Part shown: piece after piece, positions 31,259 through 39,768 of the stretch
Numbering within the stretch: the stretch's first letter is position 1
Layout: every line of letters begins with the position of its first letter
Assembly: GCA_013151935.1 (NCBI GenBank)
Contig: JAADHI010000056.1
Span: 1-42,015 of the forward strand
DNA from: Candidatus Manganitrophaceae bacterium
GTDB taxonomy: Bacteria > Nitrospirota > Nitrospiria > SBBL01 > JAADHI01
Reading direction: 5' to 3'
Length of the DNA stretch: 42,015 bases
Notes under the pieces: model-generated
The model's input: the letters and a program-made list of their open reading frames with translations, nothing else
Databases searched by the model: none
Told to the model about the DNA's origin: nothing
Made by a program: the position numbers and the translations under genes

Positions 31259-33196
31259 CTAATGTTGGGCTACTGTTGATAAAGCTTTTTCAATCAATTC
31301 TTTTCCTGTTTCTCCATCCTGGGGATAGGAAACAGGGTTCATAATCATGGGAATAGGTATTTTAATATCTTGAATAGACAGGGTGCTGAGAGAAAAATAT
31401 TGCGTTAGGCGTTCCCTAACCGTCACCGCATTCAAAGAAGATGTGCCCGGCAAAAGACAGGCAATTCGAGCGAATGAAGGCTGTGCAATAAATAAATCAG
31501 AATCGCGTTGAAGCGCTTTTAAAACAAGATCCAAAATATGATCATAAGAATCGGAAGGAGACCTATCTCGGTTTAAAAAAACCTCAGGATCAAAAACAAG
31601 CAGTACCAATGAAAACATGGATCCCTTTTTATAAGGACGAATTGCATTTTCTAGTGCGGCCATATCGATGGCCCGCTCTGAACAAACAGGCAGCGAAAAG
31701 AAAAAACAACATCCCTGTCCAGATTCACTGACAACAGAGATCCTCCCGCCATGTCGCTCAACCAACTCTTTCGCAATGGAAAGCCCCAGCCCCGTGCCTT
31801 GAATCGATTTATTCAAAACATCTCCCACCTGATAAAAGCGGTCAAAAACCCGGGTTTGATCTTCCGGTGAAAGACCCGGCCCCGTATCCGAAACACAAAC
31901 GGTCACCCATTCACCCTCTGTCTGCGCAGAGAGCAAGACACGGCCCCCTTTTGGGGTAAATTTCAAAGCATTGCCTAAAAGGTTAGAAAGCACTTGTTCT
32001 ATACGATCCGAATCAGCATAAACCGAAGACAGATTTTGCGCGATTTCGAGCTCAAACTGTGTTCCACGTTCTAAAGCCTGTGATTGAAAAAGTGCGGTAA
32101 CATTTTTCATCAATGCGCCGAGTGCCAGTTCAGAAGGCTTGATCTCTAGTTTTCCTGCTTCTATTTTTGACAAATCAAGCACGTCATTCACCAAATTGGC
32201 CAAACGATCAATATTCCGACTCGCTATTTTTATAAAACGTTCCTGGGTCTCATTAAAAGGCCCCGCCTTTCCTTTTTCTAAAATCGAAACGGCATTTCGA
32301 ATCGAGGTCAGTGGGGTTCTCAACTCATGGGAGGCATAGGAGAGAAAATCGGATTTCATCTGATCAATCACCTTCAAGGCTTTATTTGATTTTTTAAGTG
32401 TCTCTTCTGCTTCCTTCATCTTGGAAATATCAGTCACAAATGCAAAAATTTTTACGGGAACACCCATACGATTTCGAATACTTGTGGCATTAAAAATTGC
32501 ATGGATGCTGTGTGCATTTTTTGGCTTTAAAATCGTCTCAAAAACCTTTTCTCCGCGGGCAATAATGCTCTCCAGTGCCCCCTTAAATGCAATCTGCTTT
32601 TCTTCTGTGATGAGTGTCTCCGCAGGGCTTGATAAAATCTCTTTTCGAGTATATTGAAGCATTTTACAAAGTGATTCATTCAGATCAAGGGTCTTAAAAT
32701 TAAGATCAAGCAACCAAAAACCTTCCGTTGTGGTATTGATCATCGTTCTGTACTTTTCTTCACTTTCTTTAAGCGATTTTTCCGTTTTTTTACGAAGCAC
32801 TTCGGCGCGGGCAAATTCCATTGCATGTCGAATCGTATTGCAGAGGATATCCACTGAGAGCGTTTTCTTTTTCAGATAATCCCAAGCCCCTTCCTTCATT
32901 GCCGTGACGGCGACCAGTTCATCTCCTTGACCCGTCAGGAGAATCATTGGAGATTGAATCCCGCGTGTCCTTATTTTTTTCATGACTTCCAAACCCGTGT
33001 ATTCACCCAAGTGATAATCAATGAGAAAGAGATCATAGTCAGACACATCAAGTCGTGTTTCAAGCGCTGCCAATGATGCTGCATCATTAATCGTTAAGGC
33101 GACGCCCGAAAAACCCTTTTTGATATAACGGGTGGCAATAAAAACATCATCCGGATTATCATCAACAATCAGTATCTTTATTGAGGCAAAGAACAT
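31259..33196 (-). CDS. Receiver-PAS-histidine kinase with degenerate GGDEF-like tail
   Basis: The 645-residue soluble kinase has an N-terminal receiver (Asp12/13; phosphoacceptor Asp60 in FLIDYHLG), a PAS domain about 150-260, HisKA with His290 in SYASHELRTPLTSI, and an ATPase domain with NLLGNALKF, DTGPGLS and GTGLGLS (about 405-500). Residues 510-645 are extra: LVLLVFDPEVF, LVLKALQRDSDLFI, LLPGTSS, RERLTQYF and YPQDGETGKELIEKA follow the outline of a diguanylate cyclase domain, but the GGDEF position reads PSFAR, so it should not make c-di-GMP. Starts 49 bases after the upstream regulator gene. The receiver-first order means it can accept phosphate from another kinase. Confidence 0.88.
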   Translation of the reverse strand: MFFASIKILIVDDNPDDVFIATRYIKKGFSGVALTINDAASLAALETRLDVSDYDLFLIDYHLGEYTGLEVMKKIRTRGIQSPMILLTGQGDELVAVTAMKEGAWDYLKKKTLSVDILCNTIRHAMEFARAEVLRKKTEKSLKESEEKYRTMINTTTEGFWLLDLNFKTLDLNESLCKMLQYTRKEILSSPAETLITEEKQIAFKGALESIIARGEKVFETILKPKNAHSIHAIFNATSIRNRMGVPVKIFAFVTDISKMKEAEETLKKSNKALKVIDQMKSDFLSYASHELRTPLTSIRNAVSILEKGKAGPFNETQERFIKIASRNIDRLANLVNDVLDLSKIEAGKLEIKPSELALGALMKNVTALFQSQALERGTQFELEIAQNLSSVYADSDRIEQVLSNLLGNALKFTPKGGRVLLSAQTEGEWVTVCVSDTGPGLSPEDQTRVFDRFYQVGDVLNKSIQGTGLGLSIAKELVERHGGRISVVSESGQGCCFFFSLPVCSERAIDMAALENAIRPYKKGSMFSLVLLVFDPEVFLNRDRSPSDSYDHILDLVLKALQRDSDLFIAQPSFARIACLLPGTSSLNAVTVRERLTQYFSLSTLSIQDIKIPIPMIMNPVSYPQDGETGKELIEKALSTVAQH

Positions 33197-33245
33197 AAAA
33201 AAACTCCAATTAACGCTGGCTTAACTTGTTTTTCATTTCCACACT

Positions 33246-33701
33246 CTAATACCCGTTGGAATAGATCACCGTCTTCCAAAAACAGTTCAATCCCTCGACT
33301 ACTTTTAGAAAATCATCAAATTCGACCGGTTTGGAAAGATAGGCGCAGGCACCATTGTTATAACTCCCCACAACGTCTTCCTCATTTTTAGAAGAAGTCA
33401 GTACCACAACACGCAGACGTTTTAATTTCGGATCCCGGGAAAGACGCTCCAGCACCTCTATGCCATTTAATTTGGGCATATTGATATCGAGCAGCAAGAG
33501 CTGAGGTTTAGGATATTTTTCTTTATCCTGATAGCTCTCTCGATTAAACAGGTAATTGATGGCCTCCTCTCCATTTCTAACCACATGAACTTCGTTTTCA
33601 AGTTGTGATTTTTTAAATGCTCTCAAAGCAATTGCAACATCATCGTCATTGTCGTCGGCCAAAAGAATTCTGATTGGGCCATCACTGATGGTTTTGATCA
33701 T
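33246..33701 (-). CDS. Rcp1-like response regulator
   Basis: A 151-residue receiver with an extended LFNRESYQDKEKYPKP loop before the phosphoacceptor Asp72 (LLLLDINMPKLNG), the typical form of regulators partnered to phytochrome-like kinases (Rcp1 group). VVLTSSK and AYLSKPVEFDDF complete the site. The ATG directly follows the kinase stop (GGAGGAATAAATG), with the ribosome site inside the kinase end: translationally coupled. It is the natural phosphate acceptor of the 690-residue kinase. Confidence 0.92.
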   Translation of the reverse strand: MIKTISDGPIRILLADDNDDDVAIALRAFKKSQLENEVHVVRNGEEAINYLFNRESYQDKEKYPKPQLLLLDINMPKLNGIEVLERLSRDPKLKRLRVVVLTSSKNEEDVVGSYNNGACAYLSKPVEFDDFLKVVEGLNCFWKTVIYSNGY

Positions 33702-35774
33702 TTATTCCTCCCTACTCGTTATCGTTTTAGAATTTTCCATGCATTCCGCTTCCGGCTTTTTCGGAATTTCGAAATGGAATGTCGCGCCCTTCCCCAATTC
33801 CGATGCAATCCAGATCTGTCCTTTGTGGTCATCAATGACACGTTTGACAATGCTGAGTCCTGCACCTGTTCCCTCATATTCTTCATTCGTGTGAAGCCGC
33901 TGGAAAATACCAAAAATTCTTTCGTGATATTTCGGGTCAATGCCGATCCCATTGTCTGTCACTGAAAATTGATGGTTTTCCTCTTTTTCCTCATAGCCAA
34001 TCACAACCTTCGCATCGCCCTCTTTATTTTTTCGAGAAAACTTAACGGCATTATTGATCAGATTTAAAAAAACCTCAGTTATTTTGATGCGATCACAGCG
34101 GATCTCAGGAAGGTTCTCTGGGATAACGAGATCAACAGAAGCCTCTTCAAGATCAAACTCCATGCGTTCCGTTACGGATTGAATCAACTCAGTGATTTTT
34201 ACGGCTTCATAAGGATTTTTTTGTCTTGAAACCCTTGAGAGAGTAAGCAAGTCATCAATCAGCTGTGTCATGCGACCCACACCCCTTCGAATCCGAGCTA
34301 AATAATCTCTGCCTTCATCATCAAAAGCATCCGCATAATCTTCTTCTATAAATTTTGAAAAACTGTTAATCCCCCTAAGCGGTGCCCTTAGATCATGACT
34401 GGCTGTATAAACGAAGCTATCGAGCTCCAAATTAGATTTTTCGAGGGCCTTTCGCTCTTCTTCCAGTCTTTTTTCTGTCGCACTTCTCTCTGAAATATCA
34501 ACGATCATAGCCATCACAAATGTTTCTTCTTCATCCCTTTGAATAACGCTTAAGCCAATTTCAACCGGAAATTCTGAGCCATCTTTCCGCATCGCAAAAA
34601 TATCTCTTTTAGGTAAACCACCCCCCATCATTCTTGTTGAAGGGGCTTTATGAAAAGCCTTCATATGTTTTGGATGGTTTTTTGAAAACTGGTGTGGAAT
34701 CAAAATTTCAACGGGCTGTTTTAAAAGCTCAGAGCGTGAGTAGCCAAAAAGCGCTTCAGTCATTTGATTGACCAAAATAATCTCATTTTTTCCATCAACC
34801 ATCACGATGCCATTCGGTGAAGACTCCACGACCGACTCAAAAAACTTTTTTTGTTTATCGAGTTTTCCTTGCTCCTCCTTCAGCGCCTTTTTGTCCTTCC
34901 AGCCCTGGAGAGTGGCCGCCTGTGTTCCTTCAAGCGCACGCTCTAGGTCCGACTCACCTGACTCAGCTTGTTTAAAAAGATCGAACATGGCAATGAAAAG
35001 CCCTTGCATCATGCAGATATAACTGATTTTTTTAAGCAAGTGTGCAGCATCAAACATCGTATCGAATAATCGAAAAGAGAGACTCATAAACATCACTTGC
35101 CCCATAAAACCGACAATCAGGGAGATGATCAGCCAATCATGAAATGCATCTTCCCTCCAATCACCCAGCTTTAAATAACCCAACAAGGCAATCCCAAAAA
35201 AAATCGCAGGGACAAACTCTTCCGGTCGACCAAAAAAGAGCTCTGGGTAATAGGCGCGAGGCAGGGGATAAAAGACAAAAAAGAAAAAACTAAGCAGGGT
35301 CGCAGCCCCCATGCCTGTGAAAACAAACCACTCTGAAACATGCAGCTGAGGCAGGTCTCCATGTCTCCGCGCTTGGAAACTCACCCACCAGCTCAAGGCC
35401 ATCAAAAATGACAAAAAAGCACGGGAGGCCACCCAGCTCCAAGGAATGAGTGAGGTGGGAGGAGAAGGGAAATAGAGATCAAAAAATGCACTGGTGACTA
35501 GGGCATGATAGCCGTCTAAAAATGCCGTGCCGAGAAAACCCGCGCCGATAAACAAAAAGATATTGATCTTTTTTGTATAAAAACGAATGAGCGCCAGGAT
35601 GCCGACGATTAAAGCCAAAAAGGTGGCGATAACCTCCATCAGACTATGAAGCATTTTATTGCCCTGCCACTCCATCTTACGCGCAATCAAAAATGCGATA
35701 AACAGCAGCGTACACAAGACAAAATACCTGATGACCTTGAGTCGAACCTTTTGAGGTCTAGCATTTACCTGCAT
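33702..35774 (-). CDS. Membrane histidine kinase, MASE3-like sensor plus PAS
   Basis: The 690-residue kinase opens with about eight hydrophobic helices (residues 15-265). FIGAGFLGTAFLDGYHALVT at 75-94 is the signature of MASE3-type membrane sensors. A coiled stretch (272-310) leads to a PAS domain (311-428; ILVNQMTEALFGYSRSELL, HKDGSEFPVEIGLSV-like), then HisKA with His460 in YTASHDLRAPLRG and an ATPase domain (LNLINNAVKFS, DNGIGID, GTGAGLSIVKRV). Signal unknown; MASE3 ligands have not been established. It is the first gene of a four-gene unit and overlaps or abuts each partner, so a phosphorelay kinase-to-Rcp1-like receiver is likely. Confidence 0.9.
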   Translation of the reverse strand: MQVNARPQKVRLKVIRYFVLCTLLFIAFLIARKMEWQGNKMLHSLMEVIATFLALIVGILALIRFYTKKINIFLFIGAGFLGTAFLDGYHALVTSAFFDLYFPSPPTSLIPWSWVASRAFLSFLMALSWWVSFQARRHGDLPQLHVSEWFVFTGMGAATLLSFFFFVFYPLPRAYYPELFFGRPEEFVPAIFFGIALLGYLKLGDWREDAFHDWLIISLIVGFMGQVMFMSLSFRLFDTMFDAAHLLKKISYICMMQGLFIAMFDLFKQAESGESDLERALEGTQAATLQGWKDKKALKEEQGKLDKQKKFFESVVESSPNGIVMVDGKNEIILVNQMTEALFGYSRSELLKQPVEILIPHQFSKNHPKHMKAFHKAPSTRMMGGGLPKRDIFAMRKDGSEFPVEIGLSVIQRDEEETFVMAMIVDISERSATEKRLEEERKALEKSNLELDSFVYTASHDLRAPLRGINSFSKFIEEDYADAFDDEGRDYLARIRRGVGRMTQLIDDLLTLSRVSRQKNPYEAVKITELIQSVTERMEFDLEEASVDLVIPENLPEIRCDRIKITEVFLNLINNAVKFSRKNKEGDAKVVIGYEEKEENHQFSVTDNGIGIDPKYHERIFGIFQRLHTNEEYEGTGAGLSIVKRVIDDHKGQIWIASELGKGATFHFEIPKKPEAECMENSKTITSREE

Positions 35775-35969
35775 TTATCCATTCTCAACATGTTTAGAAT
35801 GATGCGGATAAAAGCAAACCATGTGCCATTATAAAATAATATTTTTTCAGGTTTCCAAAAGTGCCTCTTCGTTAATAAACAAAGGAACGACCGAGGCCCT
35901 TAAACTTTCACTTGCAAAGCCATTACAAATTGCAATATACCTTTTCCATAAAACCGAGCAAGAGACAAG

Positions 35970-36659
35970 ATGATCTTCCCGCTTGAAAACAGCCCTCTTT
36001 TTCCCGATCCGCGTCAAGCGAACGCAGAGGGTCTTGTGGCTTATGGCGGAGACTTAAGCCCAGAACGTTTATTGTCCGCTTATTCCAAAGGCATCTTCCC
36101 TTGGCCACAAGAACAAGACGACCCTTTGTTTTGGTTCTCCCCTGACCCCAGAGTCGTGCTGTTACCCCAGAAAATCCACATCGGACGCAGCCTGAAAAAG
36201 GTCTTAAAAAAAGCCCCCTTTGAAATTCGTTTCGATACGGCATTTGAAGCCGTTATCCAGGCCTGTGCAAAGGCAAAACGAAAAGAAAATGAAGGCACAT
36301 GGATCATCCCAAAGATGATCTCCGCTTACAGCCATCTTCACGCACTGGGTTTTGCACATTCCGTTGAGGCCTGGCAGGACGGGATTCTGGTGGGTGGGCT
36401 TTATGGTATCTCTCTGGGTGCAGCCTTTTTTGGAGAATCTCTTTTTACGCAGGAGAGCAATGCATCCAAGGTTGTTTTGGTCACCTTACTTTATCAGCTT
36501 CAGCGCTGGGATTTTCATTTTGTGGATTGTCAAATGCGAACCAATCTTGTGCATTCACTGGGAGCAATCGATTGGGAACGTGAATTTTTTCTGGACGCCC
36601 TACAAAAAGCACTGGAGGTGCCAACGCGACGCGGCCCCTGGTCTAAGAATTTGAGTTGA
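35970..36659 (+). CDS. aat: Leucyl/phenylalanyl-tRNA--protein transferase
   Basis: The 229-residue enzyme adds Leu or Phe from aminoacyl-tRNA to proteins with N-terminal Lys or Arg, marking them for ClpS/ClpAP. Its whole pattern is familial: FPDPRQANAEGLVAYGGDLS, LLSAYSKGIFPWP, LFWFSPDPRVVL, HSVEAWQDGILVGGLYGISL, GAAFFGESLFTQESNASKV and HFVDCQMRTNLVHSLGA. No Clp gene is in the window. It is followed by hemL after 33 bases, probably the same transcript. Upstream, a TTGCAA-type -35 region is only weakly visible. Confidence 0.97.
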   Translation: MIFPLENSPLFPDPRQANAEGLVAYGGDLSPERLLSAYSKGIFPWPQEQDDPLFWFSPDPRVVLLPQKIHIGRSLKKVLKKAPFEIRFDTAFEAVIQACAKAKRKENEGTWIIPKMISAYSHLHALGFAHSVEAWQDGILVGGLYGISLGAAFFGESLFTQESNASKVVLVTLLYQLQRWDFHFVDCQMRTNLVHSLGAIDWEREFFLDALQKALEVPTRRGPWSKNLS

Positions 36660-36692
36660 CTTGTTTTTGTGCCTTCCCTACAATGACCGCCG

Positions 36693-37979
36693 ATGAAACG
36701 TGAAAAATCACAAGCCTTTTTTGAGCAAGCTCAGCGTAGTTTACCCGGTGGCGTCAATTCACCCGTGCGTGCCTTTAAGGCCGTAGGTGGCAATCCGCTC
36801 TTTATAAAAAAAGCCTCAGGCTGCACGCTTACGGATGTCGATGGCAATCAATTTATCGACTATGTGCTTTCTTGGGGGCCCATGATTTTGGGCCATGCCC
36901 ATCCACAGGTAATTGATGCGATTCAGAAAACCGCAGCACTCGGCACGAGTTTTGGTGCACCCTCCCCGCTTGAAATTCACTTGGCTGAACTTGTTCAGAA
37001 ATTTTTTCCTTTGATGGAGCGGCTGCGTTTTGTGAATTCAGGCACCGAAGCCACCATGAGTGCTATTCGGCTCGCACGAGGTTTTACAAAACGTAATAAA
37101 ATCATTAAATGTGAAGGTGGCTACCACGGTCACGGCGACTCACTCCTGGTCAAAGCAGGCTCTGGTGCAACAACTTTAGGGGTGCCCGATTCCCTCGGCG
37201 TGCCGCCGGATTTGGCCCGCGACACCATTACCGTTCCCTACAACGATCTGCATACCCTCAGAAAAATACTCGAAACAGAAGGCAATCAAATTGCCTGTAT
37301 CATCATTGAACCTGTTCCCGGCAATATGGGTACGGTTATTCCAAAAGATGGGTTTTTGCCCGGTCTACGCGAACTCACAAAACCCTTTGGCACCCTACTC
37401 ATTTTTGATGAAGTTATGTGCGGTTTTCGTGCCTCAGCTGGTGGCGCGCAGGAACGCTACGGCATTCGCCCGGACTTGACTTGTTTAGGCAAAGTCATTG
37501 GTGGCGGTCTGCCCGTGGGTGCTTTTGGAGGCAGACAAGACATTATGGATCAGATCGCTCCGCTCGGCCCCGTTTATCAAGCCGGCACACTTTCGGGAAA
37601 TCCCATCGCGATGGCAGCTGGCATCCAGACCCTTGAATTACTCAAAGATTCCGCCGTTTACGAACAACTCGAAGCACGTGCGGCAGCCCTTGAAGCAGGC
37701 ATACATGCGGCAGCCAAACGCGCAGAAACAACCATTCAAACCAACCGTGTTGGCTCCCAGATGACCCTCTTTTTTAATGACAAACCCGTCACCTGTTACC
37801 AGGATGCCTTAAAATCTGATCTCGCACGTTTTGCACGATTTCACCAAAACCTCTTAGAAAATGGGGTTTATTTTCCACCCTCTCAGTTTGAGGCCTTTTT
37901 TCTCTCCACGGCACACACACCGGACGATATCGAAAAAACGGTCGAAGCCGTTTATCAGGCCTTCAAAAACTCCAGATGA
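36693..37979 (+). CDS. hemL: Glutamate-1-semialdehyde 2,1-aminomutase
   Basis: This 428-residue PLP enzyme makes 5-aminolevulinate in the C5 route to all tetrapyrroles. Motifs: SLPGGVNSPVRAF, DGNQFIDYVLSWGPMILGHA, FVNSGTEATMSAIRLARG, CEGGYHGHGDSLLVKAGSG, LLIFDEVMCGFR, and the PLP lysine in CLGKVIGGGLPVGAFGG (Lys267). Its presence shows the organism makes its own heme precursor by the C5 path. The stop overlaps the next start (ATGA). Its distance from the PCP_red operon (about 19 kb) means it gives no direct support for a link to it. Confidence 0.97.
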   Translation: MKREKSQAFFEQAQRSLPGGVNSPVRAFKAVGGNPLFIKKASGCTLTDVDGNQFIDYVLSWGPMILGHAHPQVIDAIQKTAALGTSFGAPSPLEIHLAELVQKFFPLMERLRFVNSGTEATMSAIRLARGFTKRNKIIKCEGGYHGHGDSLLVKAGSGATTLGVPDSLGVPPDLARDTITVPYNDLHTLRKILETEGNQIACIIIEPVPGNMGTVIPKDGFLPGLRELTKPFGTLLIFDEVMCGFRASAGGAQERYGIRPDLTCLGKVIGGGLPVGAFGGRQDIMDQIAPLGPVYQAGTLSGNPIAMAAGIQTLELLKDSAVYEQLEARAAALEAGIHAAAKRAETTIQTNRVGSQMTLFFNDKPVTCYQDALKSDLARFARFHQNLLENGVYFPPSQFEAFFLSTAHTPDDIEKTVEAVYQAFKNSR

Positions 37980-38392
37980 AAAACCCTGCGGCGGAAAAAC
38001 CGCCAAAGGCCACACGTATTCCCATTGATCGAGCACGTTTTCTCGAAAAAACAAACACCTCGCTCAAAAAAATTGAGCGCACCAGCCTTTTAATTTTGCT
38101 TGTCATCAGCTTGGGCGGATGGTTTTTTTCAAAAGAAACGGGGCTCTCTTTGCTCATCGGCGGCTTCTTAGCCATGTTACATTTCCGCAGCCTCCACCGC
38201 ATGTTTCAAAAACGGATTCTCTTTCCCAAACAATGGCTCAAAACAAAGTTTATCTATAGCGTGGGTCTCTTTTTTATCCTGTGTTTTTTCTTTTGGGTCA
38301 TTCAATGGGAAGGCATCACCCGTTCTGGCATCATCACAGGTTTTTTACTCTCAACCGGGGCAATTTTTTGGGAATCCACCCGAAAGAGATGA
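37976..38392 (+). CDS. ATP synthase subunit I-like membrane protein
   Basis: The 138-residue protein has a charged cytoplasmic N-terminus (about 45 residues) and four predicted membrane helices: LLILLVISLGGWFF, GLSLLIGGFLAMLHFRSL, FIYSVGLFFILCFFFWVI and GIITGFLLSTGAIFWES. The general outline and the LLIGGFLAMLHFR segment fit the AtpI/ATP-synthase-I family, which helps c-ring assembly or Mg uptake. The start overlaps the hemL stop by four bases, so expression is coupled. The ATP synthase genes expected after atpI are absent here; the next gene is an unrelated Fic protein, so the family assignment remains moderate. Confidence 0.6.
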   Translation: MKNPAAEKPPKATRIPIDRARFLEKTNTSLKKIERTSLLILLVISLGGWFFSKETGLSLLIGGFLAMLHFRSLHRMFQKRILFPKQWLKTKFIYSVGLFFILCFFFWVIQWEGITRSGIITGFLLSTGAIFWESTRKR

Positions 38393-38493
38393 GATAAACC
38401 CAACGCTTCACCCTCCCTTAGCATTACACACCCAGTCATTTTTTTATTTGCTACAATAAAAAGAAGCACTCCAGCTTATCAAAAGAGGTAGGT

Positions 38494-39654
38494 ATGTATA
38501 TCTCGAAATTTGCTCACAATACGCCCGGACGCTTAGTTCAAGTTGAAGGCGTTTCGGGCATCACACACGCCTTTTTACCCAAATCCCTCCCTCCCAAATG
38601 GTCTTGGCCTACCGCACTCTGGCCCCTGCTGATGGAAGCGCACATGGCTCTGTCCCGTTTAGACGGAATGTGCAAACATTTTCCCGAGGCAAAATTACTG
38701 CTCTCCCCACTGCAAAGCCGAGAGGCCGTAAAATCCTACCAACTAGAAGGACTATTCACGATTCCTGAAAAACAGCTCTTATTTCAAATAAACCCCGAAA
38801 GGATTCGGAGTAAAAAAGATCTGCGCAATACCTATCGCGCAATTTACAACTATGAAAAAACCCTCCAGGTCTACGGCAGTCAAAAAAACCGCACACCAGA
38901 CACTCTGCCATTGATTCGTAAATTACACAAAGCACTGCTCAAAGGCATACAAGAACCAGGTGATACCTCCGGCGTCTTTAGAACACAGCTTTTTAAAATG
39001 TCAAAAGCACCCCACTACGTACCAACACCGCCTGCAGTTTTGATGCGCTGTCTGAATTTTTTCGAAAAATATCTCCGTAAAAAGACACACTACGACCCCC
39101 TGGTAAATGCCTTTCTTATTCATTATCAGTTTGAAGCCATTCATCCCTTCCAAAAATGGAATGGCCCCGTCTCTCGCCTGCTCTTATCGGTGATGCTTGC
39201 AAAAGCGTGTGGTCATTCAAACCCATGGATACATATGAGTGCTTATTTTGATCAACATGCAAAGGAATACAGAAACCGGCTTTTTTATGTCAGCTCTGAA
39301 GGAAAGTGGGAAGATTGGATTGCATTTTGCCTGAAAGGAGTTATTGCACAAGCGAAAGATACAGAAATACGCTATGAAAAATTGCTCGCACTCTCAGATG
39401 AGTTCAAAAAGTCGGTGAGCCGAATCATAGACGGAGGGTCACGTATTCAAATGATCGCCAGGGCCTTGTTCTCAGAACCCATCGTCAATGTCTCCACCCT
39501 GACAAAAACCTACGCCATCAGCAAAAACACTGCAAAATCTTATCTCAACAAGCTGATCAAAACAAAGATGTTATTAGAAATTGATCATCCCAGCGAAAAG
39601 ACCTACTACGCCCCAAAAATTCTGACCCTCATTCACCACGACAATACAGAGTAG
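38494..39654 (+). CDS. Fic domain protein with a degenerate catalytic motif
   Basis: The 386-residue protein has the Fic/DUF4172 layout: EAVKSYQLEG at 77-86 carries the (S/T)xxxE(G/N) inhibitory helix form (Ser81-Gly86), the Fic core runs about 110-290, and a winged helix ends the chain (VSTLTKTYAISKNTAKSYLN). The usual HPFxxGNGRxxR reads HPFQKWNGPVSR at 217-228: the His, Asn223, Gly224 and final Arg are kept, but the acidic metal ligand is Gln220, and the first Gly and first Arg are Trp222 and Pro225. Normal AMP transfer is therefore doubtful; a dead or altered-specificity enzyme is inference. AGAGGTAGGT precedes the ATG and an extended -10 (TGCTACAAT) lies near 38450. Confidence 0.88.
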   Translation: MYISKFAHNTPGRLVQVEGVSGITHAFLPKSLPPKWSWPTALWPLLMEAHMALSRLDGMCKHFPEAKLLLSPLQSREAVKSYQLEGLFTIPEKQLLFQINPERIRSKKDLRNTYRAIYNYEKTLQVYGSQKNRTPDTLPLIRKLHKALLKGIQEPGDTSGVFRTQLFKMSKAPHYVPTPPAVLMRCLNFFEKYLRKKTHYDPLVNAFLIHYQFEAIHPFQKWNGPVSRLLLSVMLAKACGHSNPWIHMSAYFDQHAKEYRNRLFYVSSEGKWEDWIAFCLKGVIAQAKDTEIRYEKLLALSDEFKKSVSRIIDGGSRIQMIARALFSEPIVNVSTLTKTYAISKNTAKSYLNKLIKTKMLLEIDHPSEKTYYAPKILTLIHHDNTE

Positions 39655-39768
39655 CTCTTCAGTTCACTCTCTGAGAGTCAAGCATCTGACCGAAAATGGG
39701 TCATGGAATACAACGAAGAAAGGCTGGGTAGATTTCAATTCTATACTTACAACTTCATGACTGCCATG

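Noticed and set aside
36693-37979. hemL as evidence that the PCP_red operon is a tetrapyrrole operon
   Set aside because: HemL is universal in C5-pathway bacteria and lies about 19 kb away in another operon.
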